Shown here: piece after piece, positions 24,413-37,178 of the stretch | Numbering within the stretch: the first letter of the stretch is position 1 | Layout: each line of letters opens with the position of its first letter | NCBI GenBank assembly: GCA_005784505.1 | Contig: VCAZ01000063.1 | Location: 2,320,501 to 2,384,500 of the forward strand | Direction: 5' to 3' | DNA: 64,000 nt | Origin: Bagarius yarrelli | Taxonomy: Eukaryota > Chordata > Actinopteri > Siluriformes > Sisoridae | Made by a program: the position numbers and the translations under genes | The notes under the pieces: generated by a model | Seen by the model: the letters and a program-made list of their open reading frames with translations, nothing else | The model's database searches: none | Told to the model about the DNA's origin: nothing

Positions 24413-24881
24413 TAAGTGAAAAGGTTCCACTAACATTGATCTAAAGGTTCCAGAATTAGATTGCAGTAAGTCATGTATAAAAGAAATGCCACCCCAAGGT
24501 AATCAAGCAGCTCAAGGCTTAGAACTTTATAAGAGAATTGTCTTAGTTAACTCAAAGACAATGTTTGACATCAACCACAGTTGATAATATTGCAAAAAAA
24601 AAATGTAAAGAGTTTTAGTGCATGAAAGCCAAAGGTGTCTGTGAGCATCAAGTCCTCATGCAGTAGTGTATAAGAAACCATCATGCTACTGTGATAGACA
24701 CAGGCACATGGGCTCAGGAGTGGATTATAGTAATGTCACATTATTACACTTTGTTATTAATTGGATCAGATAATTTGTTACAGCCACAGAATTTCCAACA
24801 CTATAATCATATTTTTACATAGATAAAAATGGATTGATTCCAAACGCAGTCTTTAATATTTTATTGTTTCCTTGTCCTTAG

Positions 24882-24930
24882 ATTAATCGTGACCGAACTG
24901 TGAGCTCCGCTGTGTTCAGATCTAGCAGAA
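24882..24930 (+). other. tbc1d5: tbc1d5 second noncoding exon (5' UTR)
   Basis: Flanked by TTGTCCTTAG and GTAAGTACC, both good splice sites. The 49-nt exon has no ATG and precedes the coding exon at 25404. Confidence 0.55.
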
Positions 24931-25406
24931 GTAAGTACCGGGTTAACGTTAGCATGGTTGGGCTGAGTAACTAACAAACAATTAAGAGGTTAAAGGGGTT
25001 TTTTGTTATGCACTTTGCATCTTTTTAGCCAGTAATTTAATGACGTTGAGGAACATCGTAGTGATGATATTTTATCTTTAATGATCTTGTCATCAGTTTT
25101 TATTTGGTTAAAGCTGTTAATAAAAAACATGTAAAATGATGACACTTTAAGGATATCAACTACTGTGATTGAGTTTTCTTCACAGATAACTGTGGTGGCT
25201 CCATGACCAGGATTTTTAATTAATATTTATAGCACATCACATGTCACGTATGTGTAAAGATACCAAAGCAGGGTATGGTAGTAAATTTTAAGTTATTTAT
25301 TTTATTGTATATTTTTTTGCTTTCATGCCCAGTGTCAGTGACATTTGCAGGACTTCAGTGGATTTTTCATCTGTATGCGGGTTAATTGTGATTTTTTTGG
25401 CAGGTC

Positions 25407-28400
25407 ATGCAGAGCTCACACTTTGAAACGAGACACCCGCTGCAGGCAGAAGAGCAGGAAACCGGTTATGACCCTCTGCACAACTATAACCAGAGCTTTA
25501 CCCGTGAGTGATCAGAGATTAACTCTATGGTGTGCAAATACACTCCTTAGTGAGTCGCGTCTGTCCTAAACCTCATCCTCGCAATCGGCATTGAGGTCAA
25601 CTGGCACAAGTGGAATGTGAATACTAGAAATACCTGGAATCCTTATTCTGTAACACTTTTTTCACATGTTGTCACATACTGTAGTTTTAGGGATTTTAGT
25701 GGATTAAAAAAAGATTTTCTGCTGATTTATAGTTATACATTAGTGGGTTTTAAAAAATTTTTTTAGTTTTTGGCATGTTGAATTAGATTCATTTTATGTA
25801 GGAAATTGAAGCAAATGAATAATTCCAAAATAGCTAAAAAAAAAAGTTAGCATGTCAGCAGAGAAGCAGCTCAGTAGTTAAGGGGCTGGGTCACCAATCA
25901 AAAGGTTGGAAGATTGAATCCCTGGGCCATCAAGCTGGACCCTTGAGCAACTGCTCTGTTTAATTATAAGTTACTGTAAATGTGAGCAGCTGTGTGTTTG
26001 TTTTTATGATGTGTTAATGTAAGACCTGTTGTGTAGGAAAGTGTATTGGAGACAATTTTCTAAAGAAATTTGTGATAGTATTTGCAACTGTGTTTTCATT
26101 ATGTGGATGCATAAATTACGATATAATCCAAACGCAATTGCAAACCGTTTGCATTTTTATTCCATAAACCCACCGTAACTGCCAAAAATCGGACAGAATT
26201 GTAAATCACTTCTGCAAATGCCTTTCCGAAATCTTAGACCGAAACCTTTCAGTCACTGTCATAGTTTTGTTTTGAAAAACCAAGTTAAAATAAAAACTTC
26301 TGAAAAGTTCCTATAAAAAATAAAAAAAAAGTAGAATAAAATTTCAGATTCCGTAAATGTTATACAATTAAGTGTTTTCTGTGTGTAACCTTTGCCTCTA
26401 AATGTCTTGTTCTTTTCCTAAGGAGACATTCTATACAGTGCTGAGTCAACCTTTCAGTCCTACAGGTCTGTAATTATTATCATCTTGACATATATACTGC
26501 CACAGGAAAAAAAATATTGAATTATTTCAGAGCAGTTTTTTAATTGTTGTGTTTGAGGGTTTATGTTTTTATTCTTTGCAGAAAAGAGTGGGATGAGCTG
26601 TTTCAGAATAGCAACTACCTGGCCCGGATCAGGCAGTCTGGCATTAACGGCCAGTTAAGGAGCAGCCGCTTTCGCAGTATATGCTGGAAGGTATGATGCT
26701 GCATGAGGAGTGATGCTTTAATGCCATCCTTTTCTGCTTATTGATTTCAGTGCTAACACACATCATATGAACAAACCTGTGTGTGACACGTCTATGGTGG
26801 TTTTAGCTCTACTTAGATATCCTGCCTGAGGATAAGAGCCAGTGGATCAAAAAGACCAAGGAGCTTCGAGATCACTATGAGCAGATCAAAGAAAGGGTGA
26901 GTGTGTGTGGGTGTGTTTGTGTATGCATAGATGAATCTGATCATTCATGAAACTGTATGTTTTTTTTTCCTTTCAGCACATAACAAATCCACGCAAAGCT
27001 GCTGGCCAGCAGGACTTGGTGGTGAACAACCCGCTGTCCCAGGATGAGGGGGTAAAGCACAGTTCTAGCTGAGATTCTTTAACTCATTGTGTAAACAAAA
27101 TGTTCAGTGGATTCAGTAAATTTTTCTCTCCTTCCAGAGTTTGTGGAATAAGTTTTTCCAAGATAAAGAGTTACGGGGTATGATCACACAGGATGTGCTG
27201 AGAACGTGAGTGTGTGAACCAATAAATTCTACTTATGAGCAAATTTCCTAATAATCCCATGAATTGTGAAACTCTACAAAATACTTCTTGTCGTGACAGA
27301 AAAACTGTTTGGTAACAAGAATCTATTAACATTATTTCTATGTTCCAGCCTGTGGCAGCATTTTAGAAAAAGGAACATGTCTGTTCCTGAAGTGTGACAG
27401 TTTAGAAAAATAAAATGTACAAGCTCGGATGTGGGAGTCAGAAAATTCTGAATGAGAAAATGTCAACTATAATTAGAAAAAGTTACACAATCCTAGAGCA
27501 GGTTCCAACTGAACAAATATGGTATAAAGTCTACAACAGTATAAGCATAGCAAAAAATACAACTATACAGAAACAGTACACATTGTGATGTAAAATAATA
27601 GTAAGTTATAGAATAGAATGTGAATAAAATGAAAAGGACGTGCTTTTATTTAAATTCTAAATTATGACAAATGATGAAACACACTTGCACTGTAAAGATC
27701 TGTGAATGTTAATTATTTTTTGACTAGAAAAATACTATTACTACAATACTTTTACTATTACTAAAATACTTTTACTATTTTTATTTTTTTTTTGTGAAAA
27801 TTTTCACTTTTTAAGATTGTTATTAAGTTTATGTTATTGGTTAGTGGGCAAAAGATAAAAACAGAAAAGAAAATAGAATAGAATATTTTTTTTTTTTACA
27901 TAATAACCTAGTTGATATTTAATAGTTAAATAACTAACCAAATATTCGAAAATGGTTACTCATCCCTAGTTTAAATAAACAAAGCAACTGAAAAACAGCC
28001 TGTGTGTGAAACGAGTTAAAGAGTTCGGGACAAAGGGGACTGGAGGATAGAAGGACTTAGAAAACTTGCTTGACTTGCTCTTTATTTTCTATTTTTCATA
28101 TTTCATCATTTGTTTCTCTCTCTATTGGAAGCCTATAACGTTGACGGAAAGGATCAATCGCTTCAATTATTTATAAACGGCGTTATCATAAAATTCTTAG
28201 CGATCAATTATCGTTAATCGATTAATGATGCCTTTTCCTACTGCACAACATTATCTCTGTGACAAAATACTAAATAATACCTTGTAGTGCCTAGTTGTGG
28301 CAGTGATTTGACCTAGACACACGTGATATTTCACTAACAGTTTTCCTATATGTGGCTGTGTGTGTCCAGGTTTCCAGAAATGCACTTTTTTCAGGAGGAG

Positions 28401-31400
28401 GACGTTCGAACTAAACTGACAGACATTCTTTTTTGCTACGCACGAGAGAACGAGCAGTTACTCTATAAACAGGTGCTCTCTTTTACACACTGTGATTTGG
28501 TGCTTTTTAAATATTATTTTTAATGTCTTTTTACTCATAACTATCTTTTACCCTGTCTGACCAGGGTATGCACGAGTTGTTGGCTCCGATCGTGTTCGTT
28601 TTGCACTCTGATCATCAGGCATTTCAGCACGCTTGTGAGACTGGCACGCCCAGGTTAGTCCCACCCAACATGTCATGTTACAACCTTTTCTTTAAAGTCT
28701 TTCTCTTTTTTTCAGCACTCATAGTATGTACTAAACTTTGACCATTCGTTATGCTTTTCTTTGTAGGCAATTGACCATAAAAACTGTTTAGTGCTAATAT
28801 AAAGATTGTAAATTTATTGTTTTACAGTGAGGTGATGAAGGTGGTACTGAATCCAAAGTTTCATGAGCATGATGCATAGTGAGTAACCATGCTGCATTTA
28901 AACCCCCCCCCGACTGATTTGGGGGTGTTGATTCATCCATCTGAAATTCTGTATGATCTCTATGCTGTTCTAGAGAATAAACTGTATTACCTTGAACTGA
29001 TTTTTATAAATTGATTCAAACAGCAAATTCAATGTCTGATTTATTATATATAATAGCTTAAATTATTATTTGTTAAATTGGTAGATTGATTAATCGACAG
29101 ATAACAATCGTTTTATTGGTAGAACTGTGGTCTCTTAATATTTATTTTTTGATTTAATAACTTTAAAGCGAGACTTTATAATATTTACGATTTTGTCATT
29201 TTGATGCTCTAGCTTCTGTATATGTTTAAAAAAAAGACTTTACAGTAACGTTCCTTGCTTTAATAAACGACGTAAACGTTTTGTCAATTATTTTGTTAAT
29301 TTAAGCATTTACAAATAAATTATTCAGTTAAGTTTGAATTTTCCGTTTATTCGTTTATTTTAGTTCATATTCTGTAAATGTCGATTGTAAATAATAATAA
29401 AAGTCAATAGTGTACGGCGCCAATATTGATGTAGTTATTTTTGTTTTAGTTTGAATGCAGGTCTTTTAATTTACGTCAACATTTATTATTATAATTAAGA
29501 TATTTATAGATTTTTATCCATATTAAAAAGTATTAACTATCAAAAAGCTTCATTGTAGTTTTAATACAGACAATACAAAAACAATACTCTGAGTACTTAA
29601 ATAGCACCGACCAGATTATAAGTGATTTAATATCAGTTGATGTAATTGTTAATCAGCAGGTACGGTCCAGCCTAGATTTGATTGATTTTCACTATCAGTC
29701 AAAACATTTTTTTGGTTAGTTCTGGGATATGTAATAGTAGCACAGATACCAGACTCTCTTTAGTTTCTTTATCTCTGGGGACTTTTGGGGGTTGAGTTCA
29801 ACTTTCTCACCACTGATTTTTGCGATGCTGTGAAGAATTACTCGATTATTTTCCATTCATCCACAGTGCCATGTTCTCACAGCTCATGGAAACGGCAGAG
29901 CCCTGGTTCTCCAGTTTTGAGCGGGAGGTGCGCAAGGTGTGTCCCATTAGCTCGTCACTTCCTTACCCATTTCAGAGCTGGCATACATGCTGTGATGTTG
30001 TGTAAACATTGTATTCATGTTGCAGGGAAAGGAAGAGATGCTCACCAGCATTCCATTTGCCAGACCCCAGGACACCGGGCCGTCTGTAGCTATCGTAACC
30101 AAAGTAAACAGAATTCAGGACCAACTGATAAAAAACATGATATTGAACTGTACATGCACCTGAACCGCCTGGAGATTGCGCCTCAGATATATGGCATGTG
30201 AGTGTGCAGAATTTTGGCATGTACAGTACACACACACGCAAGTTCTGTTTGTAAAATGTATTTCTGTACAGCTACTCCAGTAATTGTCTATTGTTTGTTG
30301 TGTACTTGCATACATGACAATATATCGCACTGTAGGACACGCGATATCTTAAAACCGATATCTGATTATAAATATATCGGTCAAAATATTGAAAAAAATC
30401 TAAAAAAAATGTCAAACTTTAGTAGACAGTCTAAATTTAGCACCATTAGATGATGCTTTCGTACCAAATTTTCATATACTTTATGATTATAGATACTATA
30501 TAATGATTTACTACAGAGGAAAGAAAATTGAATTTTGTAAATGATTGGTTTTCCTAAATCATTAAAATTAAAATAAAGTATTACTAAAAGATTACAAATT
30601 ACTAATAACAGCAAGAATGAAAATCTAGATCAGACAAAATGTAATTAAAAAATGTGTATCATTTTGTTTTTTTGTGTGTGCGCGTTTTAGACGCTGGGTC
30701 CGGCTGTTATTTGGTAGGGAGTTCCTATTGCAGGATCTGCTGGTGGTGTGGGATGCACTTCTAGCAGACAGCATAACTCTCGATCTGGTGGATTATGTGT
30801 TTGTCGCCATGCTGCTTTACATCAGAGATGCATGTGAGTTTTGTTTTTGACACACAGCTTAAAGTCAGATGTTTAAAATCACTTTGCAAATTGATGTAAT
30901 TAATGTAACTGAGCAATAACCAGCTGACCTGACGTATACCATGTGTATATGGAACAGGACAAGGTTTGCTATGTGTCATTTGGGCCGCATTTACACTAAA
31001 CGTATCAAGTGACGAGGGCTGCACAATATGTCGTTTTAGCATCGACGTCGCAATGTGTGTATCTGCTATAGTCTTATTACAGGATGTTTAATGACAGGTC
31101 AGGATTATAGTTTGACTTCACTACAGTTCAGAACACGTGATTTGTGATTATGTGGTACAGTTGGGATATGACCCCATCTGTGGTTGGTTGGTTTCGTGAT
31201 TAAATCATATGTGGAAATTAATCAGATTCAGATACAGATTCAGTTGTGTGTCTTTGAATAAGCGACTGTGGCGCATGACACCAACTCAGATGTACACCAA
31301 CAGCGACATATATATACATTTATATTACAGTGCAGGGCTCTCCTCTATTTACTTTTCCTATTTCCAGGGCAGTACTTTACCATGGGTTGGTTTGCCATTT

Positions 31401-34400
31401 CTAGTGTAAATTTAAATATCAGATACGAGTCAATTTCAAAAGAAATGAGCCGTCAAATAAATTATAGTCTTATAGTCACAAAATCGTAAATGGGCATCAA
31501 GACCTGCAGTGTAAATGCAGCCTTGGTTGTTATGGTGGCCTATTGGATTAACCAAGTTACACAGATATTTGTGTTGTCTAGCAAAAGTATTGTCATGGTC
31601 ATGTCCTCAGCCAGACAAGGGCTAGATTTATTCAGTGTAATGCAAACAGGAAATGTGTGTCTCTATTTCCTGTAACACTCTTTTTATTAAATATCAGTTG
31701 AAAAGAAAAAAAACTATTTATATTAATGTTTCATCAAAAATGTTTGATTAATTCCAACAGGAATACTTTGTTTTGTAAATCCTGTACTTAGTGATTGCCA
31801 GTAGCTTTCAGACGTGTCTTGGCCTCCTGATGCACTACCCACCTGTTGGAGACATTCACGCTCTCCTGCACAAAGCACTGTTTCTCAGAGACCCAAAGGT
31901 ATCAGTGCACACATTCTGTAGTTAAACTCTTACTTCCTAATGGCAATTACGGCCAGTAGGGTCAGAGCAAGCTTTATAAATCCCACTCATAGAGGGTGTA
32001 AATAGGTTTTAGTTCTAAAGGACTGTAAAAAGTTATCTGCAGCTTTGAAAATGATTTAGAAATGGGGATTTTTATTTTATATAAGAAACTGTTATATAAA
32101 GTATAAAGTTATTTTAAGATTGTGTTCCCTTGTTTGTGACCTTGCTTACTCCTCTGACATTTAAACATACTGGGTTCTTTCAGAATAATCCAAGGCCTGT
32201 TAACTATCAGTTCCAACAGAACCTTGACTACTATAAAAACCACGGCGCTGATTTCGTCGACAGGACACGGTAGGTTCTGGGTTAATTTAATTACTGTAAA
32301 AGAAACTCAAAACATTGTAGACTTTTGTTAAATTAAACAAATTACTTTTGCAGTCTTTGCTGGTTTTACTTTTTTAAGATGTTTCTATTTTTTTTTTTAC
32401 ATTTTTCTTTTTAAGCCTGTCTGTCAGTGTTTATCGTTCTGCCTTCATTCTGTCTCAATTTAGCGCTGCTAGCAATAAAGTGGCTCCAATAAACATCAAT
32501 AAGGTCTCCAGCTCTTTGCTTAGCTTTGGTAGGAAGCTGATTGCCCCCATGGGTGGTGGCTCTAGTGGTGTCTTACCGATCAACAGCGAAGTGATGTCGT
32601 CGTCTTTATCTCCACAACCTCCGCCAACTCAGGCTTTAGCTGAGCAACCGTCCAACAACGCGTCTTGTCGTACACAGATGCACGTGGCCCAACAGCGTCT
32701 GCTGAAATCTGAAAGCATGCCTGTGCACCTAAGTAAGGGTAAGAATACACTCTTGCAGATCATTACGAATACACACTCCTTTACTGATGAGTACACTATA
32801 TAGCCAAATATATGACTGATCATTGCGCTATAAGTGAACATTTTATACAAATGTGATTTATCTGTAGATTGTTGCCTTCAAGTTAAAAGCATATAATTGT
32901 AAAGAATGTCCGTGTAGCTTTTATTTAATAGAACGTAGAGGATCAAGCATGACAAAAAGTCCCTGACATGGGTGTGTTATGTTTGACCCAAACCCACTGA
33001 ACACAGGGATGACCTGGAACACCAACTGCACCCCAGGCCTCCTCACCCAACATTACTGTCTGATCTCTTTAATACTATTGTGGCTGAATAAACACATCCC
33101 CACAGTCCCATGACACAATCTAGCGTAACGTTAATATACAGTAAAGAGAATAAATTTGGAACGAAAGACTAGAGAAAGACACACGGTCAGGTGTACATTA
33201 GCCTTATAGTGCACTTTTGCATATTTACTTACATGGAAATTCATTGAACCCATCAATATTGATGTATCTGTGCAGTGTAAATAGCGTTATTATCTCCTAT
33301 CTATTAGACGTAGGTTCTCCTGGAGTATCTCAGGTTTCTCTTCCCAGCCAGATACTATCAGACATACCAGGTAATTTTCTTTAGCTACTTCGCTTCCTGC
33401 TTTTCTGCCACTGTACCTTAGTGTGTAGCTGCCTGCCTTCCCTGTGGTGTTTGCATGCCCTCCCTGTGGTCCTCCTGCTTGACTAAAAGCAGCATGGCAT
33501 GAAGCTGCCTTTACAATACTACGATTAAGGAATGATGACTTTAAGGCATGGGCATTGTTAGGTTTGCACCACGCATAGTGTGATCAATTTTGTTTAGAAT
33601 GCTCAATTTTGGGTCATCTGATCATAAATATTTATCAGTTTTTAACTGTAACTCCAGACATGCTTCGGATCATGCGTTTTGGTCACCTTTCTGTACCGGC
33701 CATTTATGTTAAATCTTACACACTTTTACACCAGTCTTTGACACCGAACTCTCAAGCTCTTTTTTAATGACTGATTGCCTCGCCAGTCCCCCTCCTGCCT
33801 TGTCATTCAAAGATGTGATTTTTCAAAATGCATGGTTATTTTGTAGTCCGTCTTGTTTGTTTCTTTACTATTGTCATCACTCCTGCACTTTGTGCTTTTG
33901 TCTCAGTTTTATTGTTTTTGGGTTTTTTTTTATTATCTGACTTTGGTAAATGCTGCTTGCATTCAGTTGTCTCGGTATTTTGCTCTCAGTTGAGAGACAG
34001 CTTTTATATCAATATATTTCTTTTTGCATGCTTTTCTATGCGGTGTCTGTGTCTGTTCTTAATTTATTTATTTTGGACCTCATCACAAACAGTACATGGT
34101 CGAATGTTTGTGGACACATTTAGAGGTTAATAGTCAGTCCCTCTCTGCTGTTAGAATAAGCCTAGCTCCTCTGGAAAGGCTTATTACTAAAGTTTCAATG
34201 AACACCAATCTCACATTTTTTTTCCAGGTCAGACTTCCAGGACAGTGAGCTCCTCGCCAAGTGTTGAGAGTCTTTCAGGTGGCAGGGACCAGGCCATGTC
34301 ATCGCCTCCTCTCTCTGCCTCCAAGGGGCGGGATTCAAGCACATCATCACCGCCTCTTTCGGCCACAAAAAAAGATTTGTTCTTCAACATCAGTCGTTCA

Positions 34401-35947
34401 CGCTCACACAGCAAATCCATAGGCAAAAAGGACCTGGTAAGCCAGTATTTTGCTGTAACCTGCTGTAGCAGTTTTCATCTCCACACTCCTTCCATACATT
34501 ACAAAGCCACGGTTGCTCTATCAAGATATTTACTAGCTGGTACCTTATACAGTTTAAGCAGACTGTGGATGTAGAAGTCTTATTGACAGCTTGTAGTTGG
34601 TCATGTAATAAATACTTAGCACTTAATAAATGTATAAGCATTTTTTTAATGGAGCAAATGTGTAACATTTGCTTATTAAACATGACAGTTAAACATGTTA
34701 TAAGTTTATATTATATAGTATGTGTGTGTTTGTGTCTCCAGGAAGAGTTGGAGGCCCAGGTGTCTTTACTGCAGGGGCAGATCAATGATCTGGAGGCTAT
34801 GAGTAAATATTGTGCCAAGATGATGAACATGCACATTGGTAAGTGAAAGAGGCTACCTTCTGGATGTCATGTTGAAGATGCGTCATTGCAAATAACGCAT
34901 ATTGTCACGTAACGAACAGGCAAAATTCAGAACGTGATACTGCAGGAGCATCTGCAGAAGGAAGATGAGGTGCTGGTATCTCTTGCTGGTCTCAAGCAGG
35001 TTTGTGCTAATTAAACATATGTAAAATCTTCAATAATACAAAAAATGTTATAACAGAATAGCCAGCTAATGAATATTGATCTTAAAGCATTGTGATGCAT
35101 AAGCTCGTCAAATAGTACACAGATGTTAACCATCATTGTGTCTCTCTTAAGATTAAGGACATTTTAAAGGGAGCGCTGCGCTTTAATCAAAGTCAACTGG
35201 AGGCTGAGGAGAATGAGGAGATCACTATAGCAGATGATCACTACTGCTCTACAGCTCAGAACTCTGCTCAACAGGATGGATCTACAATCCTGGCCAATAT
35301 AGATACTAAATTTGTAACACCAGGCCTTCAGCCGGACGTCAGCCATCTCTCTGAGCATAATAAAGAAATGAAGACACGGGAAAAGACAGCTATGCCAAGT
35401 GAGGGGACACATACCACAGAACCACAGGTTAGAGAGGATAACTGATTGATATTTCAGACATAATAACATCTCTAGTGGGTTGTAACAGAAAGACAAATTA
35501 ATTTAATTCTGAAGTTAAACACCCTCCTGGATAAACAGTTAAATATATCAAAGGTCTTTTCTTTTAAATAACAAAAAATTAATTGCATTATTTTATTACA
35601 CATACAAAATTATACATTGCAAAAAAAATCAAAGAGCTTTTTATTTCAAGTGTGGTGGTTTTTATTATTTATTGTTGATCTGAGCTTGTATCTGTTTTCT
35701 CTATCCCTTACTTTTATTCCCCTAGATTGTTGAGGGCAGAAACTGGGATGACTACATCCTGATCTCACAGGATGGAGATCTTCACCCATCGGAGGGTGAG
35801 GTGCCCTTAAAGGCGGCACAGGGTTTTGGCATGCCAGAGTTTCAGGATCCTCTTATGGCAACCACCTCTGGATCATCCAGCCCAGACGAGGGCAGCACTA
35901 ACAGCAAGGACTCAGATTTTACCATTGTTAACCCGGCTGACCTTTGA
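25407..35947 (+). CDS. tbc1d5: TBC1 domain family member 5 (Rab GTPase-activating protein)
   Basis: Coding exons: 25407-25503, 26423-26465, 26582-26690, 26807-26896, 26977-27051, 27138-27205, 28370-28472, 28565-28653, 28828-28878, 29867-29936, 30026-30197, 30691-30833, 31792-31898, 32184-32269, 32464-32738, cassette 33308-33370, 34228-34436, 34742-34838, 34920-34999, 35152-35427, 35726-35947. They give about 841 residues (human 795). KEWDEL (W50) matches the N-terminal LC3-interacting motif. The TBC domain has ITQDVLR (I154, D157, R160, arginine finger) and YKQG (Q195, glutamine finger). Serine-rich linker, a coiled coil (EELEAQVSLLQGQINDLEA) and a terminal DFTIV LIR-like motif follow. It is a Rab7 GAP in retromer recycling and autophagy. 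One A is missing from the run at 30129-30134, shifting frame near residue 300; likely a sequencing error since everything downstream is conserved. Confidence 0.95.
25866..25990 (-). repeat. SINE-like repeat, degraded minus copy
   Basis: CAGCTCAGTAGTTAAGGGGC, ACCAATCAAAAGGTTGGAAG, GGACCCTTGAGCAACTGCTC and TAAGTTACTGTAAATG resemble the family in reverse orientation, in a tbc1d5 intron. Confidence 0.5.
27206..28369 (+). other. tbc1d5: tbc1d5 intron, no recognised element
   Basis: AT-rich intron with homopolymer A/T runs. I see no exon, RNA gene or clear repeat. Confidence 0.4.
28879..29866 (+). other. tbc1d5: tbc1d5 intron, no recognised element
   Basis: Strongly AT-rich intron with GATTAATCGACAGATAACAAT-type motifs suggesting old MITE debris. 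No exon seen. Confidence 0.4.
30834..31791 (+). other. tbc1d5: tbc1d5 intron with MITE end fragment
   Basis: Contains GAGGGCTGCACAATATGTCG at about 31015, the left terminus of a hAT-like MITE family, without a detectable partner end. Short open frames here lack splice or family support. Confidence 0.4.
32965..33125 (+). mobile_element. Decayed non-autonomous DNA-transposon fragment
   Basis: CCCACTGAACACAGGGATGACC, TGGAACACCAACTGCACCCCA, GGCCTCCTCACCCAACATTAC and GAATAAACACATCCCCACAG match the interior of the CCAAAAGTTTGTGGAC-terminus family. Confidence 0.6.
33308..33370 (+). other. tbc1d5: tbc1d5 in-frame cassette exon (candidate alternative exon)
   Basis: 63 nt between CTATTAG and GTAATT encodes DVGSPGVSQVSLPSQILSDIP with the split codons at both ends. 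The preceding exon (ending AAG G) can join either this exon or the one at 34228 (starting GT) in the same phase, so inclusion adds 21 residues to the serine-rich linker. Confidence 0.6.
34090..34215 (+). mobile_element. DNA-transposon end fragment
   Basis: Starts GTACATGGTCGAATGTTTGTG GACAC, a diverged copy of the family terminus, and ends just upstream of the tbc1d5 acceptor at 34228. Confidence 0.45.
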
Positions 35948-36765
35948 ACCCTAAAATCAAATTAGCCTCTTTTCCCTTTATCCTTTTAATCCCTTGAAAA
36001 GGATGCAATATTTTGCTGGGCCTTTGCACTTGTGAAGTTGGTCTGATTGCCTTATGAAATGTTTAGTTCCCTCGAACCCAGATGCCATTTCATCCCCTAT
36101 CTGTCTATCTATTCCTAGACCTGTACTCTAAATATCAGTCTATACAGCTGTATTCTGTAACCCCAAACCATTTATTTGGCTTTAGATACCTAGTTACTGT
36201 AATTTACCTTTGAAACACACAAAGTTTATTTAATAAATCTCTAAATCGACCCAAAAAATCCTAACCTTGTCAACAATTCCTACACATACCTGAGTGTAAT
36301 AGTACCCGACTCTTTATCAGTACTCGAACCTCTATTGCTCTTTTTCTGTGTTTGTATAATAACTGTGCTAAAGAAGTAAGTGATACAGGCATCACCTGTC
36401 TTAATAAGCCAGAGAGGAGAAACGTAATCAATATGGACTAAATCGGTAACCTCGCTTTTTCTGTCTAACACTGATTGTTTATTATCCAGTGCCTCGATAC
36501 ATGTCTGTTTATGCATCTAATGTTCCTCTGTTCCAGTGTGCTTTTCTAAATCGTTTTAACACTTAGAATACGATGTACTTCTGCTAAATTATGTTTTCCA
36601 TCTTTTTCTTTTTCTTTTTTTTTTTTTTAAATCCTTGATATGTGAACTGTACATGTCTTTTTGTTAACGCTCTTTCGGTCCTCAGTAGCTATATAGCGTT
36701 GCATGTGTGGGATGCTGGAATGATATTAACTCCAGAGGAATAAAAGGCTTGGGCCTATCAGCCTG
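35948..36765 (+). other. tbc1d5: tbc1d5 3' UTR
   Basis: Follows the TGA at 35945-35947. A canonical AATAAA at 36739-36744 (in GGAATAAAAGG) is the best poly(A) signal, placing the end near 36760. Confidence 0.6.
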
Positions 36766-37059
36766 TGTACTTCAGAGTCATTGTGTTTTCTGTGTAAAGA
36801 TGTTTTTTTGACAGAATTAAATATATTAGGGTAGAAATGTATTTCTTTTTGTGCTTTATTACAGTTTCTTGATCCTCCAGTTAATTGAAGGTTTTGGTGT
36901 TTTTATAGCTCGACCCCTGTGGTCATTGAATCCACACACACTTATAAAGCAGATATGTTTAATGTGCTGTTACTAAGCTAAAAAAAAAAGACATTGGTAT
37001 AAAGATGTACAGAAACCTTTTTAAAAGTTTGAATAAATGAAATTGGTCTGAGTGTCAAT

Positions 37060-37178
37060 TAGTGCCCCGTTGTAGGCGGGGTGAATCGCCTCCATTTTCT
37101 TACGACGCTTGCAAGAAACGGGAGGGAAATTTTGGGCAGACACTAATTTATTCGGTTATTTTAACGGTTTTAGACATG
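37060..37178 (+). promoter_or_regulatory. dazl: dazl promoter and first exon
   Basis: A short CpG-bearing block precedes the first exon. Its only coding content is the ATG at 37176-37178, immediately followed by GTGAGTAAAG. The start is chosen because that ATG reads in phase into the next exon and matches the family's arrangement of a tiny first coding segment. The transcription start is not defined. Confidence 0.5.

Larger units (their letters stand above)
19795..24881 (+). other. tbc1d5: tbc1d5 first intron (5' UTR)
   Basis: About 5.1 kb separating two noncoding exons. It contains a hAT-like MITE (22518-23104), a (GT)n tract, a SINE-like copy with a poly(G) insertion, and short AT-rich stretches with ATTAATCG motifs suggestive of further MITE debris. 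No coding exon is seen. Confidence 0.55.

Noticed and set aside
28190..28240. Palindromic GATTAATCG-type motifs as regulatory sites
   Set aside because: Similar ATTAATCG patches recur in MITE-like debris (20220, 22990, 29090), so they look like repeat remnants.
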